Shown: one piece after another, positions 43,217 to 51,961 of the stretch
Layout of the letters: each line of letters begins with the position of its first letter
Numbering within the stretch: position 1 is the stretch's first letter
Assembly (NCBI RefSeq): GCF_042666505.1
Contig: NZ_JBHTDN010000004.1
Coordinates: forward strand, 496,001-560,000
Length of the DNA: 64,000 bases
Source of the DNA: Parapedobacter sp042666505
Lineage (GTDB): Bacteria > Bacteroidota > Bacteroidia > Sphingobacteriales > Sphingobacteriaceae
Direction of reading: 5' to 3'
Made by a program: the position numbers and the translations under genes
Notes under the pieces: generated by a model
Told to the model about the DNA's origin: nothing
The model's database searches: none
What the model saw: the letters and a program-made list of their open reading frames with translations, nothing else

Positions 43217-45223
43217 TTATTCCGGTTCCGACCAACGACCGTCTTCCCGTATGATTTCGATAAGCTCATCCAAGGCACTTGCCGATGGGACATTGCGTTT
43301 AACGATTTCTTTGCCGCGGTAAAGGGTAATTTTGTCGGGACCCGCACCTACATAGCCATAATCGGCGTCAGCCATTTCTCCCGGACCATTGACAATGCAT
43401 CCCATGATTCCGATTTTAAGTCCTTTCAGGTGGTTTGTTCGACTGCGTATCATTTGCGTGGTCTCTTGCAAATCAAAGAGCGTGCGGCCACAGCTTGGGC
43501 AAGAGATGTATTCCGTTTTAGAAATCCGCGAGCGGGTAGCCTGTAAAATTCCGAATGAAGCAGATACCAATTTATCGATCGGCGTAGCAGGGGAATCGAT
43601 CCATATGCCACTGCCCATTCCATCCACCAACAATGCCCCCATATCCGTCGCAGCGTAAAGTTGCAGTTTGGATAAAGGTTCCTCTGGGTCCATCAAATTG
43701 CCTGGAATCGCAGAAAATTCTTCAGCGGAATAGTGCCGATGGATGATAACGGGATTGTCTACTCCCAATTCAGTCAACGCCGAAAAAAATAGGCGTTGAT
43801 CAGCCATTCCATGTATTTCGTTGGTTTCAAGTAAGAAGACAATGGTTTTGTCTAACGGCAGGGCCTCGAACTCAGGCGTGTTGACATCGGCGTAGCTGGT
43901 TCGTACCAAATTAAGATGGGGATCCCGTAAATCGGCTTCAATAAATTCGGCTAAAGTGTATACCGGATGAATATTGGATTTATTTGTAATCGTTTTCCAA
44001 GTCCGGTAATTGTACAACTGCTTGAGGTTCCCGGGCATGGTAAATGAAGGAAGTTTGTCGGCAAAGTAAACAAAATCCACCGACTGTTCGCCCATGTGAT
44101 ATTTGTCAAGCATCCAATCGTATTTATACCCTACTTCCGAGAGGATGGCCGGATCCCTCAATGCGGTCCGTGAAAGGTCGATGACAACCCGAGGTACCAA
44201 CGAGCCGCCGATGAAGGCATTCGTTTCGGCAGATGCATAGGGTCTGATCACGGGCTGAGCCAAGGGCAATGCCGGGTTGGCATTCCCAGATTGTTGAAGC
44301 GCGGTTTCGTGTCGGCGTTTGGTATACCTGTTAACCAACGCGATGGCTACGGGAGCTTCGAATTCAGGCTCTTCGGTCAGCGACACACGGACCGTGTCGC
44401 CCAATCCGTCTTCAAGTAGGGTGCCAATACCTACGGCTGATTTGATACGCCCATCCTCACCGTCTCCCGCTTCGGTAACGCCGAGGTGCAAGGGATAGTT
44501 CATGCCTTCAGCTACCATTTTTTCCACCAAAAGCCGGTATGCTCGGACCATCACCTGAGGATTGCTGGATTTCATGGAAATAACCAGGTTGTAATACTTG
44601 AGGTCCTCGCAGATGCGGATAAATTCCATCGCGGATTCGACCATGCCTTCCGGCGTGTCGCCATAATGGCTCATAATGCGATCCGAAAGAGAGCCGTGAT
44701 TCGTGCCGATGCGCATGGCTGTGCCGTACTCCTTGCAAATTTTCACCAGCGGTGCAAACTTGCCGTAAATTCGTTCCAATTCGGCGCTATATTCCGCCTC
44801 AGTATAACGGAGTTGATCGAATTTCTTTTTGTCGGCATAATTGCCGGGATTAATGCGTACTTTTTCAACGATCCGCGCGGCTACTTCCGCTGCATTGGGT
44901 GTAAAATGGATATCGGCAACCAAAGGAACGTTATAACCCCTTTTACGGAGTTCCTTTTTAATTTCCGCTAGATTATGGGCTTCTTTGATGCTGGGTGCGG
45001 TAATGCGTACGTATTCGCAACCCGCTTCCACCATCCGGATGGTCTGTTCCACAGAGCCTTGAGTATCCATGGTATCCACGGTAGTCATGCTTTGGATACG
45101 AATGGGATTGTTGCCTCCCAAAGGTACGTCACCAATGGCTACCTCACGGGTAAGCCATCTTGAATATTCCGTTAATGAACGACAATAGCCTCCTGGTAAG
45201 ATGTTTCCGATTTTTGTATCCAT
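43217..45223 (-). CDS. ispG: 4-hydroxy-3-methylbut-2-enyl-diphosphate synthase, long form
   Basis: Penultimate enzyme of the MEP isoprenoid pathway, an iron-sulfur reductase. N-terminal TIM barrel with IRIQSMTTVDTMDTQGSVEQ and PLVADIHFTPNAA. A large insert domain (roughly residues 300-540) is present as in plant, chlamydial and Bacteroidota IspG. The C-terminal domain holds the three cluster cysteines in SCPSCGRTLFDLQ and GIMGCIVNGPGEMADADYG. 668 residues against about 370 for the short form, so this length is expected, not a fusion artefact. Confidence 0.97.
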   Translation of the reverse strand: MDTKIGNILPGGYCRSLTEYSRWLTREVAIGDVPLGGNNPIRIQSMTTVDTMDTQGSVEQTIRMVEAGCEYVRITAPSIKEAHNLAEIKKELRKRGYNVPLVADIHFTPNAAEVAARIVEKVRINPGNYADKKKFDQLRYTEAEYSAELERIYGKFAPLVKICKEYGTAMRIGTNHGSLSDRIMSHYGDTPEGMVESAMEFIRICEDLKYYNLVISMKSSNPQVMVRAYRLLVEKMVAEGMNYPLHLGVTEAGDGEDGRIKSAVGIGTLLEDGLGDTVRVSLTEEPEFEAPVAIALVNRYTKRRHETALQQSGNANPALPLAQPVIRPYASAETNAFIGGSLVPRVVIDLSRTALRDPAILSEVGYKYDWMLDKYHMGEQSVDFVYFADKLPSFTMPGNLKQLYNYRTWKTITNKSNIHPVYTLAEFIEADLRDPHLNLVRTSYADVNTPEFEALPLDKTIVFLLETNEIHGMADQRLFFSALTELGVDNPVIIHRHYSAEEFSAIPGNLMDPEEPLSKLQLYAATDMGALLVDGMGSGIWIDSPATPIDKLVSASFGILQATRSRISKTEYISCPSCGRTLFDLQETTQMIRSRTNHLKGLKIGIMGCIVNGPGEMADADYGYVGAGPDKITLYRGKEIVKRNVPSASALDELIEIIREDGRWSEPE

Positions 45224-45232
45224 ATCCGGTTA

Positions 45233-45240
45233 CAAAGTTA
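45233..45240 (-). promoter_or_regulatory. -7 promoter box of ispG (TAACTTTG)
   Basis: Exact TAnnTTTG match on the minus strand ending nine bases before the ispG ATG, so the predicted leader is about four bases. No good -33 box. Confidence 0.5.
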
Positions 45241-45259
45241 TGGATAATGATTTATATAT

Positions 45260-45874
45260 TCAGATCAACCGATCTTTGATCACAAGGGTGCCTGCTATTT
45301 TGTCGTGCAGGCATTGTTGCCGCCGATCGAAGAAGCCTGAGAGGAAGCCGATGCCTAGCGTTATGACGCCGACCAGTTTGGCCAGGTTACGGGTGGCCGC
45401 TTTGCCGTAACCAATGGGCTTTCCCTGCTCGTCGGTTACCTTCACGCCGATGAGTATTTTACCGAAGGATGCCTGTTTCCGAGAACCTTCCAGGATAACA
45501 CAGGCAACGAACTTAAAAATGGGAACGAGCGCCAGACCCATAAGGAGTGTAGGAATACGTGTCGGAGTGTTTGCTGTGCCGCCAAGGTAGATAGCTGCCA
45601 AGACCGCATAGCCGCAAAATGCGAAGAAATAATCAATGGCCGTAGATAGCAGCCGCATATCCATCGAGGCGAAGTATTGCGGTTGGGTGGATTGATGAGC
45701 AATGTTTAATGCCTTGCTTAACGTCTCGATTTCCCGTAGCTCTTTGAATTCCGGATGACCTACGGGCTTAACAAAGTCCGTGGGACGGAGCTTCATCGCA
45801 CGCAGTTCATCCAGTGAAAAGGGCCCCTGCGGTTTCCCTTGGACCACCACTTCATATCGATCTGAAGGATTCAC
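45260..45874 (-). CDS. RDD family membrane protein with N-terminal GYF_2-like domain
   Basis: Starts at GTG (complement of 45872-45874), sharing one base with the upstream stop (TAGTG). Residues 1-60 (YEVVVQGKPQGPFSLDELRAMKL) form a GYF_2-type small domain often fused to membrane proteins. The RDD domain follows (residues about 65-204): two to three membrane helices and IGVKVTDEQGKPIGYGKAATRNLAK, LHDKIAGTLVI. Role unknown; RDD proteins are suspected transporters or membrane adaptors. Last gene of the SDR-PspC-LiaF-like-RDD operon. Confidence 0.88.
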   Translation of the reverse strand: MNPSDRYEVVVQGKPQGPFSLDELRAMKLRPTDFVKPVGHPEFKELREIETLSKALNIAHQSTQPQYFASMDMRLLSTAIDYFFAFCGYAVLAAIYLGGTANTPTRIPTLLMGLALVPIFKFVACVILEGSRKQASFGKILIGVKVTDEQGKPIGYGKAATRNLAKLVGVITLGIGFLSGFFDRRQQCLHDKIAGTLVIKDRLI

Positions 45875-46827
45875 TAGTCGTACCGTCTTACCGTAAAGGA
45901 GGTGAGCCCGCCTTGGAGGTTAATAGTAAACCGGTTGCCAGCGTTGTCGTAACCTTCGGTCACGTATGAACCGTCGCTTTGCTTGGTAAAGCCCGGGAAA
46001 TCTCGAGAGGAGAGACCGGATTTAACGACAATTCTACAAGCGGCTGCTTTTGGCACTTCGATCTCTACACTAGCGACACCTGATTCGGCGGTGATGACCG
46101 TTTCTTCCAAGGGCATACCCATTTTCGCTTCGAATGACGCGGCTCCGCCATTAAAACTAAGACCGGCAACCTTGTACTTGGTCAGATCAAATTCTGCAGA
46201 TCCCGCGCCCATATCCAGGTTGATATGCCATACAGGATGAGGATTGAGACTGATTTTAGCCCAGTTTTCGTCGTCATCTAAATTCCAATTGCCCTTTTTT
46301 TGATCCCTCATACGGAAGGAAAGATTGGCATTGGAACCATCCGAGGTGGTTTCCAGGTAGTGGGTACCGATAGTGCTTGCCGCTTCTGCACTGAAAAGCT
46401 TATCGGTGATGCCTTCGATCTCGTATTCGACGGCTCCGCCCTTGATCGAAAGATTCGCCGTGGTAATCGCACTGTCGTATTCGTGGGTAAACGTACCCTT
46501 TGAGTTGCCCGGCCGTCTTTGTTCCATCGGCGACCGTTCGGTTTCGCTGCGTCGGGTGTTGTTGTCAAACATCCACCAATTGTTGTGCGGTGGAAACATG
46601 CCGCGGTAGGCAAGAAACGCCAGGGCAGCGATAGTGACGATAACGGACACTGCATTTCCGACGCCCCGGCGTGGTACCAGGAGATTTACACCGATCACGA
46701 TGAGGATAACCGGCCACATGCTGAATACAGATCGCCAGTAGAAATTGATGACGTCTAGGTTGTCCAATAACAGGACGCCACCTATAAACAATAGGATGAG
46801 TCCCCAGCTTAATTTTTCTTTATTCAT
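45874..46827 (-). CDS. LiaF-like envelope protein (TM region plus toastrack domain)
   Basis: N-terminus is a LiaI/LiaF-type membrane region with three to four short helices (WGLILLFIGGVLLLDNLDVI, WPVILIVIGVNLLV, VSVIVTIAALAFLAYRG). After a charged linker (residues about 95-125) comes a beta-rich periplasmic toastrack/DUF4097-like domain (AVEYEIEGITDKLFSAEA, INLDMGAGSAEFDLTKY, SGVASVEIEVPKAAACRI). LiaF relatives sense cell-envelope stress in other bacteria. 317 residues. Between the PspC and RDD genes, overlapping the latter by one base. Confidence 0.85.
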   Translation of the reverse strand: MNKEKLSWGLILLFIGGVLLLDNLDVINFYWRSVFSMWPVILIVIGVNLLVPRRGVGNAVSVIVTIAALAFLAYRGMFPPHNNWWMFDNNTRRSETERSPMEQRRPGNSKGTFTHEYDSAITTANLSIKGGAVEYEIEGITDKLFSAEAASTIGTHYLETTSDGSNANLSFRMRDQKKGNWNLDDDENWAKISLNPHPVWHINLDMGAGSAEFDLTKYKVAGLSFNGGAASFEAKMGMPLEETVITAESGVASVEIEVPKAAACRIVVKSGLSSRDFPGFTKQSDGSYVTEGYDNAGNRFTINLQGGLTSFTVRRYD

Positions 46828-46835
46828 GACCCTGG

Positions 46836-47402
46836 CTATTTAGTGTATGAATGCGTTTCGTCGTTGTCATCTGTCGGCTGTTCAGCTTCTCGACTGTCGC
46901 GGTGAGCCTTTTCACTACGGACCGTCGGCCGTTTGTCGTTGAAAGCTCCGAAAATACTAGCTAATCCCATCACGATGATTAACACAGGCCAGTAACGGGC
47001 GAAATCCCGCCAATAAAATACGTCCAGTTGGTGCAACAGGAAAAATATCCCCACCAGCAGCAATATTAGTCCGGCTATATACCGATCTTTTGAGATCCGT
47101 TGCTCGGCGGGACGCGGCGGCGTATAGTGGGTGTAAGCCGTGAATTCTTGATCCGCTTTCGTGCGGTAGTCAACATCGAATGGATCTTGTGGCAATGAGA
47201 AGGCTTTGACGGGGAGCACGATCCACAAAACTATATAAACAATCGGTCCCAACAGCCCGATACCCATATACCCCGAAAAGAAAACACTGAGGACGAATGC
47301 CACCCGCACCCAGGTTTTGTCTATCCGGAAATAGGCCCCCAATCCGGCGCAAACACCGGCCACCGCTCCCTCGTAGGGAATCCGTTGAAGTTTCTTTTCC
47401 AT
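46836..47402 (-). CDS. PspC domain protein
   Basis: Membrane protein of the phage-shock/envelope-stress type. ATG at 47402 gives MEKKLQRIPYEGAVAGVCAG; a start at 47429 would add nine residues outside the family pattern and run into the upstream gene. PspC domain with VCAGLGAYFRIDKTWVRVAFV and two helices, then a charged loop and a second hydrophobic region (AGLILLLVGIFFLLHQLDVF and YWPVLIIVMGLASIF) like the LiaF N-terminus. The tail is acidic and basic mixed. 188 residues. Eight bases before the LiaF-like gene. Confidence 0.9.
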   Translation of the reverse strand: MEKKLQRIPYEGAVAGVCAGLGAYFRIDKTWVRVAFVLSVFFSGYMGIGLLGPIVYIVLWIVLPVKAFSLPQDPFDVDYRTKADQEFTAYTHYTPPRPAEQRISKDRYIAGLILLLVGIFFLLHQLDVFYWRDFARYWPVLIIVMGLASIFGAFNDKRPTVRSEKAHRDSREAEQPTDDNDETHSYTK

Positions 47403-47415
47403 GATCCATCCATTT

Positions 47416-48135
47416 TTAGCTGTTACCATATTGAGGTTTTATCACGATTTCGTCCACGTGGGCACCTGCACTCAGTTGTAGACACGCGGCAACCGCTGTT
47501 GCGATGTCGGCCGGTAGTATGAACTGATCGGCAGAAACCGATGTGCCTTCCCAGGAAGACGTCAATGTAGAGCCGGGTATGATTTCTGTCACCTTTACGC
47601 CATGTGGCCTTACTTCATCCCGCAATACTTGGGTTAGACCCCTTACGGCGTATTTTGTTACAGTATAGGTGCCCGCCGATGAAACCGGTTCCCGACTGGC
47701 AATGGAGCTGATATTGAAGATGTGGCCTTTGCCATTCTTGCACATATTACGGGCAATTGACCGGGATAGCCGATGAGGGGTGTGGTAATTGACACGCATT
47801 TGGAGGTCGAAGTCTTCATCGGACTCATTTAATAGGGATACCGGTCTGAATATGCCTACATTATTGACAAGGATATCTAGACCCGGAAACTGTTCTTCTA
47901 TCCAATGAATCAGCCTGGTCAGTTGTCTACTGTCCCCAAAGTCGCAAGCGAAGTACTGCACAGCAATACCGGGATAGCGGTTTTCCAGTTGGTGCTTTAA
48001 CGTTTCCAGTGTTTCACTGCTGCGGGCGGATAGCAGTAAATTGCAGCCACATTCGGCAAGTTTTTCAGCAATGGCATGTCCCATTCCTTTGGTTGCACCC
48101 GTAATCAGCGCAGTCTGATTGATAAGAGGTCGCAT
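47416..48135 (-). CDS. Short-chain dehydrogenase/reductase, FabG-like
   Basis: NAD(P)-dependent oxidoreductase. ATG 48135 gives MRPLINQTALITGATKGMGH, with the TGxxxGxG nucleotide site at residues 10-17; the frame extends to 48189 but the promoter box at 48157-48164 lies inside that extension, which excludes it. NNVG (about residue 86) and the catalytic Ser/YxxxK set SIASREPVSSAGTYTVTKYA are present. 239 residues. Substrate unknown. First gene of the operon that continues with PspC 13 bases later. Confidence 0.9.
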   Translation of the reverse strand: MRPLINQTALITGATKGMGHAIAEKLAECGCNLLLSARSSETLETLKHQLENRYPGIAVQYFACDFGDSRQLTRLIHWIEEQFPGLDILVNNVGIFRPVSLLNESDEDFDLQMRVNYHTPHRLSRSIARNMCKNGKGHIFNISSIASREPVSSAGTYTVTKYAVRGLTQVLRDEVRPHGVKVTEIIPGSTLTSSWEGTSVSADQFILPADIATAVAACLQLSAGAHVDEIVIKPQYGNS

Positions 48136-48156
48136 GTCGTGATGTTGTTTGAATGT

Positions 48157-48190
48157 CAAAGTTAAGAAGTTTATCAGCGACACCGTCAAA
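48157..48190 (-). promoter_or_regulatory. Promoter of the SDR-PspC-LiaF-RDD operon
   Basis: On the minus strand TTTG (48187-48190), 22-base spacer and TAACTTTG (48157-48164). It fixes the SDR start at 48135 and faces away from the divergent MlaE-like gene. Confidence 0.65.
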
Positions 48191-48272
48191 CAATGGATGG
48201 CTTATTTTCGTTTCATATCCGTAAAACGTGTATATTTAGCCGGAACAATGGCCGTGATATTTTGACAAGTTT

Positions 48273-49007
48273 ATGTTTTTTACCTATTTCGGACAATATT
48301 TGCTGCTGCTGAAATCAGTTTTTAGGCGGCCGGAAAAATGGAAAATTTATTGGAAGGAAATCATTCACGAAATGAATGAAATCGGGGTAGGTTCTTTAGG
48401 GCTGATTGCCATTATTTCCACATTTGTCGGTGCTGTAATGACCATGCAGATTGCCTTTCAATTGGTTTCCGACTTAATTCCTACCTCTGTTATTGGACAG
48501 ATCAACCGGGATTCCAGTATATTGGAGTTAAGCCCCACGATTACCGCACTGGTACTGGCAGGAAAGGTCGGTTCATCGATTTCCTCCCAAATCGGATCCA
48601 TGCGTGTTACCGAACAAATTGATGCCCTTGAAATCATGGGCATCAACGCACCGGGTTACCTAATCCTTCCCAAGATATTGGCCGGGATCACCATGATACC
48701 GGTGCTCGTTATCCTATCTATTTTTCTGGCTTTGGTGGGCGGGCTTATGGGAGGTGCACTTTCGGGCGCGGTCACGCCAGCAGATTATATCAATGGCATT
48801 ACGGACGGGTTCATTGGCTATACGGTAGCTGTTGCCCTGGTTAAAGCGTTCGTCTTCGGATTTATTATTACATCCGTTTCAGCATTCAAAGGCTTTTATG
48901 TTCGGGGAGGAGCGTTGGAGGTTGGTCAAGCCAGCACCCGCGGCGTGGTCATCAGCTGCATTTCTATTTTGGTAGCCGACTACATTGTCACAGCAATGAT
49001 GCTTTAA
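48273..49007 (+). CDS. MlaE-family ABC transporter permease
   Basis: Inner-membrane permease of the phospholipid/sterol-type (Mla/Mce/TGD) transporters. Five to six helices; the family block EMNEIGVGSLGLIAIISTFV near the start, ELSPTITALVLAGKVGSSIS, IDALEIMGINAPGYLILPK, and the C-terminal GFYVRGGALEVGQASTRGVV. 244 residues, typical. The ATPase partner gene begins 18 bases downstream; no MCE-domain (MlaD) gene follows. Confidence 0.93.
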   Translation: MFFTYFGQYLLLLKSVFRRPEKWKIYWKEIIHEMNEIGVGSLGLIAIISTFVGAVMTMQIAFQLVSDLIPTSVIGQINRDSSILELSPTITALVLAGKVGSSISSQIGSMRVTEQIDALEIMGINAPGYLILPKILAGITMIPVLVILSIFLALVGGLMGGALSGAVTPADYINGITDGFIGYTVAVALVKAFVFGFIITSVSAFKGFYVRGGALEVGQASTRGVVISCISILVADYIVTAMML

Positions 49008-49025
49008 CCATTTTACGTCCTTCAT

Positions 49026-49778
49026 ATGATCGAAGTTCAACAAATCCATAAATCTTTTGGCGAAAACCATGTACTAAGAGGCATAGATGCCAAATTTGAA
49101 CCTGGCAAAATCAGTCTCATCATCGGAGGTTCCGGTTCGGGGAAAAGCACATTATTAAAATGTATGGTGGGGCTGCACGCTCCGGAGGAGGGTAAGGTAC
49201 TGTATAATGGAGAGGATTTTACCCGGATGGATTTTGAGGCGCGGATTCCCATCCGGAAAGAAATCGGAATGCTTTTTCAAAATTCGGCGTTGTTTGATTC
49301 GATGACCGTGGAGCAAAATATTACCTTTCCGTTGGAAATGTTTAGCGATATGAGCCGCAGCGAAAAAATAGACCGGGCAAACTTCTGCTTAGAGCGTGTA
49401 AATCTGGCCGGGCGCAACAAGCTGTATCCTGCCGAATTGTCCGGCGGTATGAAAAAGCGCGTGGGGATAGCACGCGCCATCAGTATGAGTCCGAAGTATC
49501 TGTTTGTCGATGAACCCAATTCGGGCCTTGATCCCGAAACATCAATTCTGATCGACGAACTGATTGCTGAATTGACCGAGGAGTATCAATGCACCACGGT
49601 GGTGGTGACCCACGATATGAATTCGGTGATGGGCATCGGGGAGTACATTCTTTTTCTTTACAAAGGCCAGAAATGGTGGGAAGGATCTAACAAGGAAATT
49701 GCGCATACGGATGTTGAAGAGCTGAACAACTTCGTTTTCGCGAGTCCATTTATGAAATCGGCGAAGGAGCGGTTTTAG
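49026..49778 (+). CDS. MlaF-family ABC transporter ATP-binding protein
   Basis: ATPase that powers the adjacent MlaE-like permease. Walker A GGSGSGKST (residues about 36-44), Q-loop in IGMLFQNSALFDSM, signature LSGGMKKRVGIARAI, Walker B YLFVDEPNSGLDP and the switch His in VVVTHDMNSV. 250 residues. The NSGLDP form (Pro-Asn after Glu) and the LFDSMTVEQN region are typical of the MlaF/Mkl branch rather than nutrient importers. Confidence 0.95.
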   Translation: MIEVQQIHKSFGENHVLRGIDAKFEPGKISLIIGGSGSGKSTLLKCMVGLHAPEEGKVLYNGEDFTRMDFEARIPIRKEIGMLFQNSALFDSMTVEQNITFPLEMFSDMSRSEKIDRANFCLERVNLAGRNKLYPAELSGGMKKRVGIARAISMSPKYLFVDEPNSGLDPETSILIDELIAELTEEYQCTTVVVTHDMNSVMGIGEYILFLYKGQKWWEGSNKEIAHTDVEELNNFVFASPFMKSAKERF

Positions 49779-49864
49779 GTTTGAAGTCACGCAAAGAATG
49801 GTCGTAAAAAATCGCTGACCATGAAATCTTTTGGCATTCACTGGGTGAAGCTGTCTATATCTCC

Positions 49865-49872
49865 TATCTTTG
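49865..49872 (+). promoter_or_regulatory. -7 promoter box of the methyltransferase-cupin pair (TATCTTTG)
   Basis: Exact TAnnTTTG match 21 bases before the TTG start at 49894. The nearest TTTG is too far upstream for a normal -33 box. Confidence 0.5.
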
Positions 49873-49893
49873 CCGCAATAAAAGTAAGTCAAT

Positions 49894-50784
49894 TTGGTAA
49901 ACGGTATTCAACTACTTACCCCTCAGCACTGGGAAGATTACGAGCTCATCGACTGCGGAGATTTCGAAAAACTGGAACGTTTTGGAAAGGTGGTACTCAT
50001 CCGCCCCGAACCACAGGCGGTATGGCCGAAGGGGCTGTCCGAGTCGGAGTGGGGCAAACGACACGATATCCGTTTCCGCGGGCGTTCTGCGACCAGCGGG
50101 GATTGGATAAAAAAGAACGCCAGGCTACCCGACCGTTGGCAGGTCGCCTACCGCAATCCCGACGTATCCATTCAGTTCCGCTTGGGGCTTACGTCGTTTA
50201 AACATGTAGGAGTGTTTCCCGAGCAAGCCGTGAATTGGGATTACATCTCGCAGACGATCAAGTCGTTTTCAGTGAAACAACCCAAAGTGTTAAATCTTTT
50301 TGCCTATACGGGCGGTGCTTCGTTGGTTGCGAGGGCGGCAGGTGCCGATGTCACGCATGTGGATTCCATTAAGCAGGTGGTTACCTGGGCCAATGAAAAT
50401 CAAGAATTGTCGGGACTTGCCGATATCCGCTGGGTAGTGGAAGACGCGCTTAAATTTGTCAGACGCGAACTCAAGCGGGGAAATCGCTACCAAGGAATTA
50501 TCCTTGATCCGCCGGCGTATGGGCATGGACCAAAAGGAGAGAAGTGGAAACTGGAAGACCACATAGGGGAGATGATGCGCGATGTGGTGCAGTTGTTGGA
50601 TCCAAGGGAACACTTCTTGATTCTCAATACCTATTCGTTGGGTTTTTCTTCCGTAATCGTCGAAAACCTGGTTAGATCGGCAATGCCGGATGTCCGGAAT
50701 CTGGAAACAGGGGAGCTTTATTTGCAAGCTGCCGCGGGAAGCAAACTGCCGCTGGGGGTTTTCGGAAAATTCAGAAAATTTTAA
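49894..50784 (+). CDS. Class I SAM-dependent methyltransferase (RlmI/PF10672-like)
   Basis: Probably an rRNA or DNA/RNA-base methyltransferase. Starts at TTG (49894); the frame has no ATG before conserved residues. Residues 1-95 form a small N-terminal domain; the Rossmann domain has VLNLFAYTGGASLVARAAGA (SAM site, about residue 130), THVDSIKQVVTWA, and the ILDPPAYGHG motif (about 207), characteristic of base methyltransferases. 296 residues. Its TAA overlaps the ATG of the cupin gene by one base. Confidence 0.85.
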   Translation: MVNGIQLLTPQHWEDYELIDCGDFEKLERFGKVVLIRPEPQAVWPKGLSESEWGKRHDIRFRGRSATSGDWIKKNARLPDRWQVAYRNPDVSIQFRLGLTSFKHVGVFPEQAVNWDYISQTIKSFSVKQPKVLNLFAYTGGASLVARAAGADVTHVDSIKQVVTWANENQELSGLADIRWVVEDALKFVRRELKRGNRYQGIILDPPAYGHGPKGEKWKLEDHIGEMMRDVVQLLDPREHFLILNTYSLGFSSVIVENLVRSAMPDVRNLETGELYLQAAAGSKLPLGVFGKFRKF

Positions 50785-51140
50785 TGGATTTGTTCGCACA
50801 CGATAGCGAAATCGGATGGGACGCGCTGGGTGGGGGCGTAAGCCGTAAGGTGATGTCTTATTCCGATGCACTGATGGTAGTCAAAGTACGCTTTGAAACC
50901 GGAAGTATCGGCATGCAGCACAAACACCCCCACACGCAAATCAGCTACGTGGCAGCGGGGCGTTTCGAATACACAATCGGGGACCGGACGGTTATAGTAG
51001 AATCCGGGGACACCTGCTTGATTCCGCCTGATATTCTCCATGGGTGCTTATGTTTGGAAAAAGGGGTGCTGATCGATTCGTTTACCCCGGCCCAGGAGGA
51101 TTTTCTTCCTATTCAAACACCACGGTCCGGTTCCCGGTAA
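50784..51140 (+). CDS. Cupin domain protein
   Basis: Small single-domain cupin, 118 residues. The metal site is present as GMQHKHPHTQISYVAAGRFE (two His and downstream Gln/Glu) and PPDILHGCLCLEKG (final His). Cupins of this size are often sugar- or metal-binding enzymes or sensors; no substrate can be named. Translationally coupled to the methyltransferase (TAATG). Its last 32 bases overlap the end of the convergent purU gene. Confidence 0.88.
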   Translation: MDLFAHDSEIGWDALGGGVSRKVMSYSDALMVVKVRFETGSIGMQHKHPHTQISYVAAGRFEYTIGDRTVIVESGDTCLIPPDILHGCLCLEKGVLIDSFTPAQEDFLPIQTPRSGSR

Positions 51141-51951
51141 TGATTACCCGATCTTCTATCACCATTCTCAGTGCCTTGGTAAGCACCGATTTTTCCACCT
51201 CTTTTCCTGCTTTGACCATATCTCTTACGGTAAAACTATGGTTCACTGGTTTAATATCCTGCGCGATGATCGGACCTTGGTCCAGCTCGTCGGTCACGAA
51301 ATGCGCCGTTGCGCCGATCAGTTTGACACCCCGGGCATGCGCCTGTTTATAAGGATTGGCACCGACGAAAGCGGGGAGGAATGAGTGATGAATGTTAACG
51401 ATCTGCCCCGGATAACGGCCAACAAAATCCGGAGAAAGAATGCGCATGAATTTGGCAAGGACCAAATAGTCGGGCTGATACCCATCAATTGTTGCTGCCA
51501 GTTCGATTTCAAACTGTTCTTTTGACTTGCCCTCGTGACTGATGTAGTGGAACGGAATGTCGAATCGCTCGGTAAAGCCACGTAACGTATCGTAATTGCC
51601 CACGACGCAGCAGACTTCCGCATCCAGCGTGTTGAAAAAGTGGCGGACGATGATGTCGCCCAGGCAGTGATGTTCTTTCGTCACCAGGATGGCCAGCCGT
51701 TTTTGTTGGGGTGGATTTACCACGACGGTCGCTCCGTCGGGCAGTGCAACGGTAAGGTCAGCCGTGAGCCGGTCGCTATCTTCCGCTTTACCGGCACATA
51801 CGATGCGTACATAAAAGCGGTTGGCCGCTTCATCGACATATTCCCGCATGGTGACGATGTTAAGGTTATGATTTGCAACGGTATTCGAAATGGTGGCCAC
51901 CAAGCCAACCGCGTCACGGCATTGAATAAGGATAAGGGTCTGGTTTGTCAT
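51109..51951 (-). CDS. purU: Formyltetrahydrofolate deformylase
   Basis: Hydrolyses 10-formyl-THF to formate and THF, feeding formate to PurT-type purine synthesis and balancing one-carbon pools. N-terminal ACT regulatory domain (LIQCRDAVGLVATISNTVANH, residues 7-27 onward), then the formyltransferase fold: KEHHCLGDIIVRHF, NIHHSFLPAFVGANPYKQAH with the catalytic Asn/His, and TAHFVTDELDQGPIIAQ with the catalytic Asp. 280 residues, typical. Lies ten bases after parE and likely shares its transcript. Confidence 0.95.
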   Translation of the reverse strand: MTNQTLILIQCRDAVGLVATISNTVANHNLNIVTMREYVDEAANRFYVRIVCAGKAEDSDRLTADLTVALPDGATVVVNPPQQKRLAILVTKEHHCLGDIIVRHFFNTLDAEVCCVVGNYDTLRGFTERFDIPFHYISHEGKSKEQFEIELAATIDGYQPDYLVLAKFMRILSPDFVGRYPGQIVNIHHSFLPAFVGANPYKQAHARGVKLIGATAHFVTDELDQGPIIAQDIKPVNHSFTVRDMVKAGKEVEKSVLTKALRMVIEDRVIITGNRTVVFE

Positions 51952-51961
51952 TTGCTTGTCG

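Noticed and set aside
43217..45223. IspG suspected to be a fusion because of its 668-residue length
   Set aside because: Long insert-containing IspG is the normal form in Bacteroidota, plants and chlamydiae.
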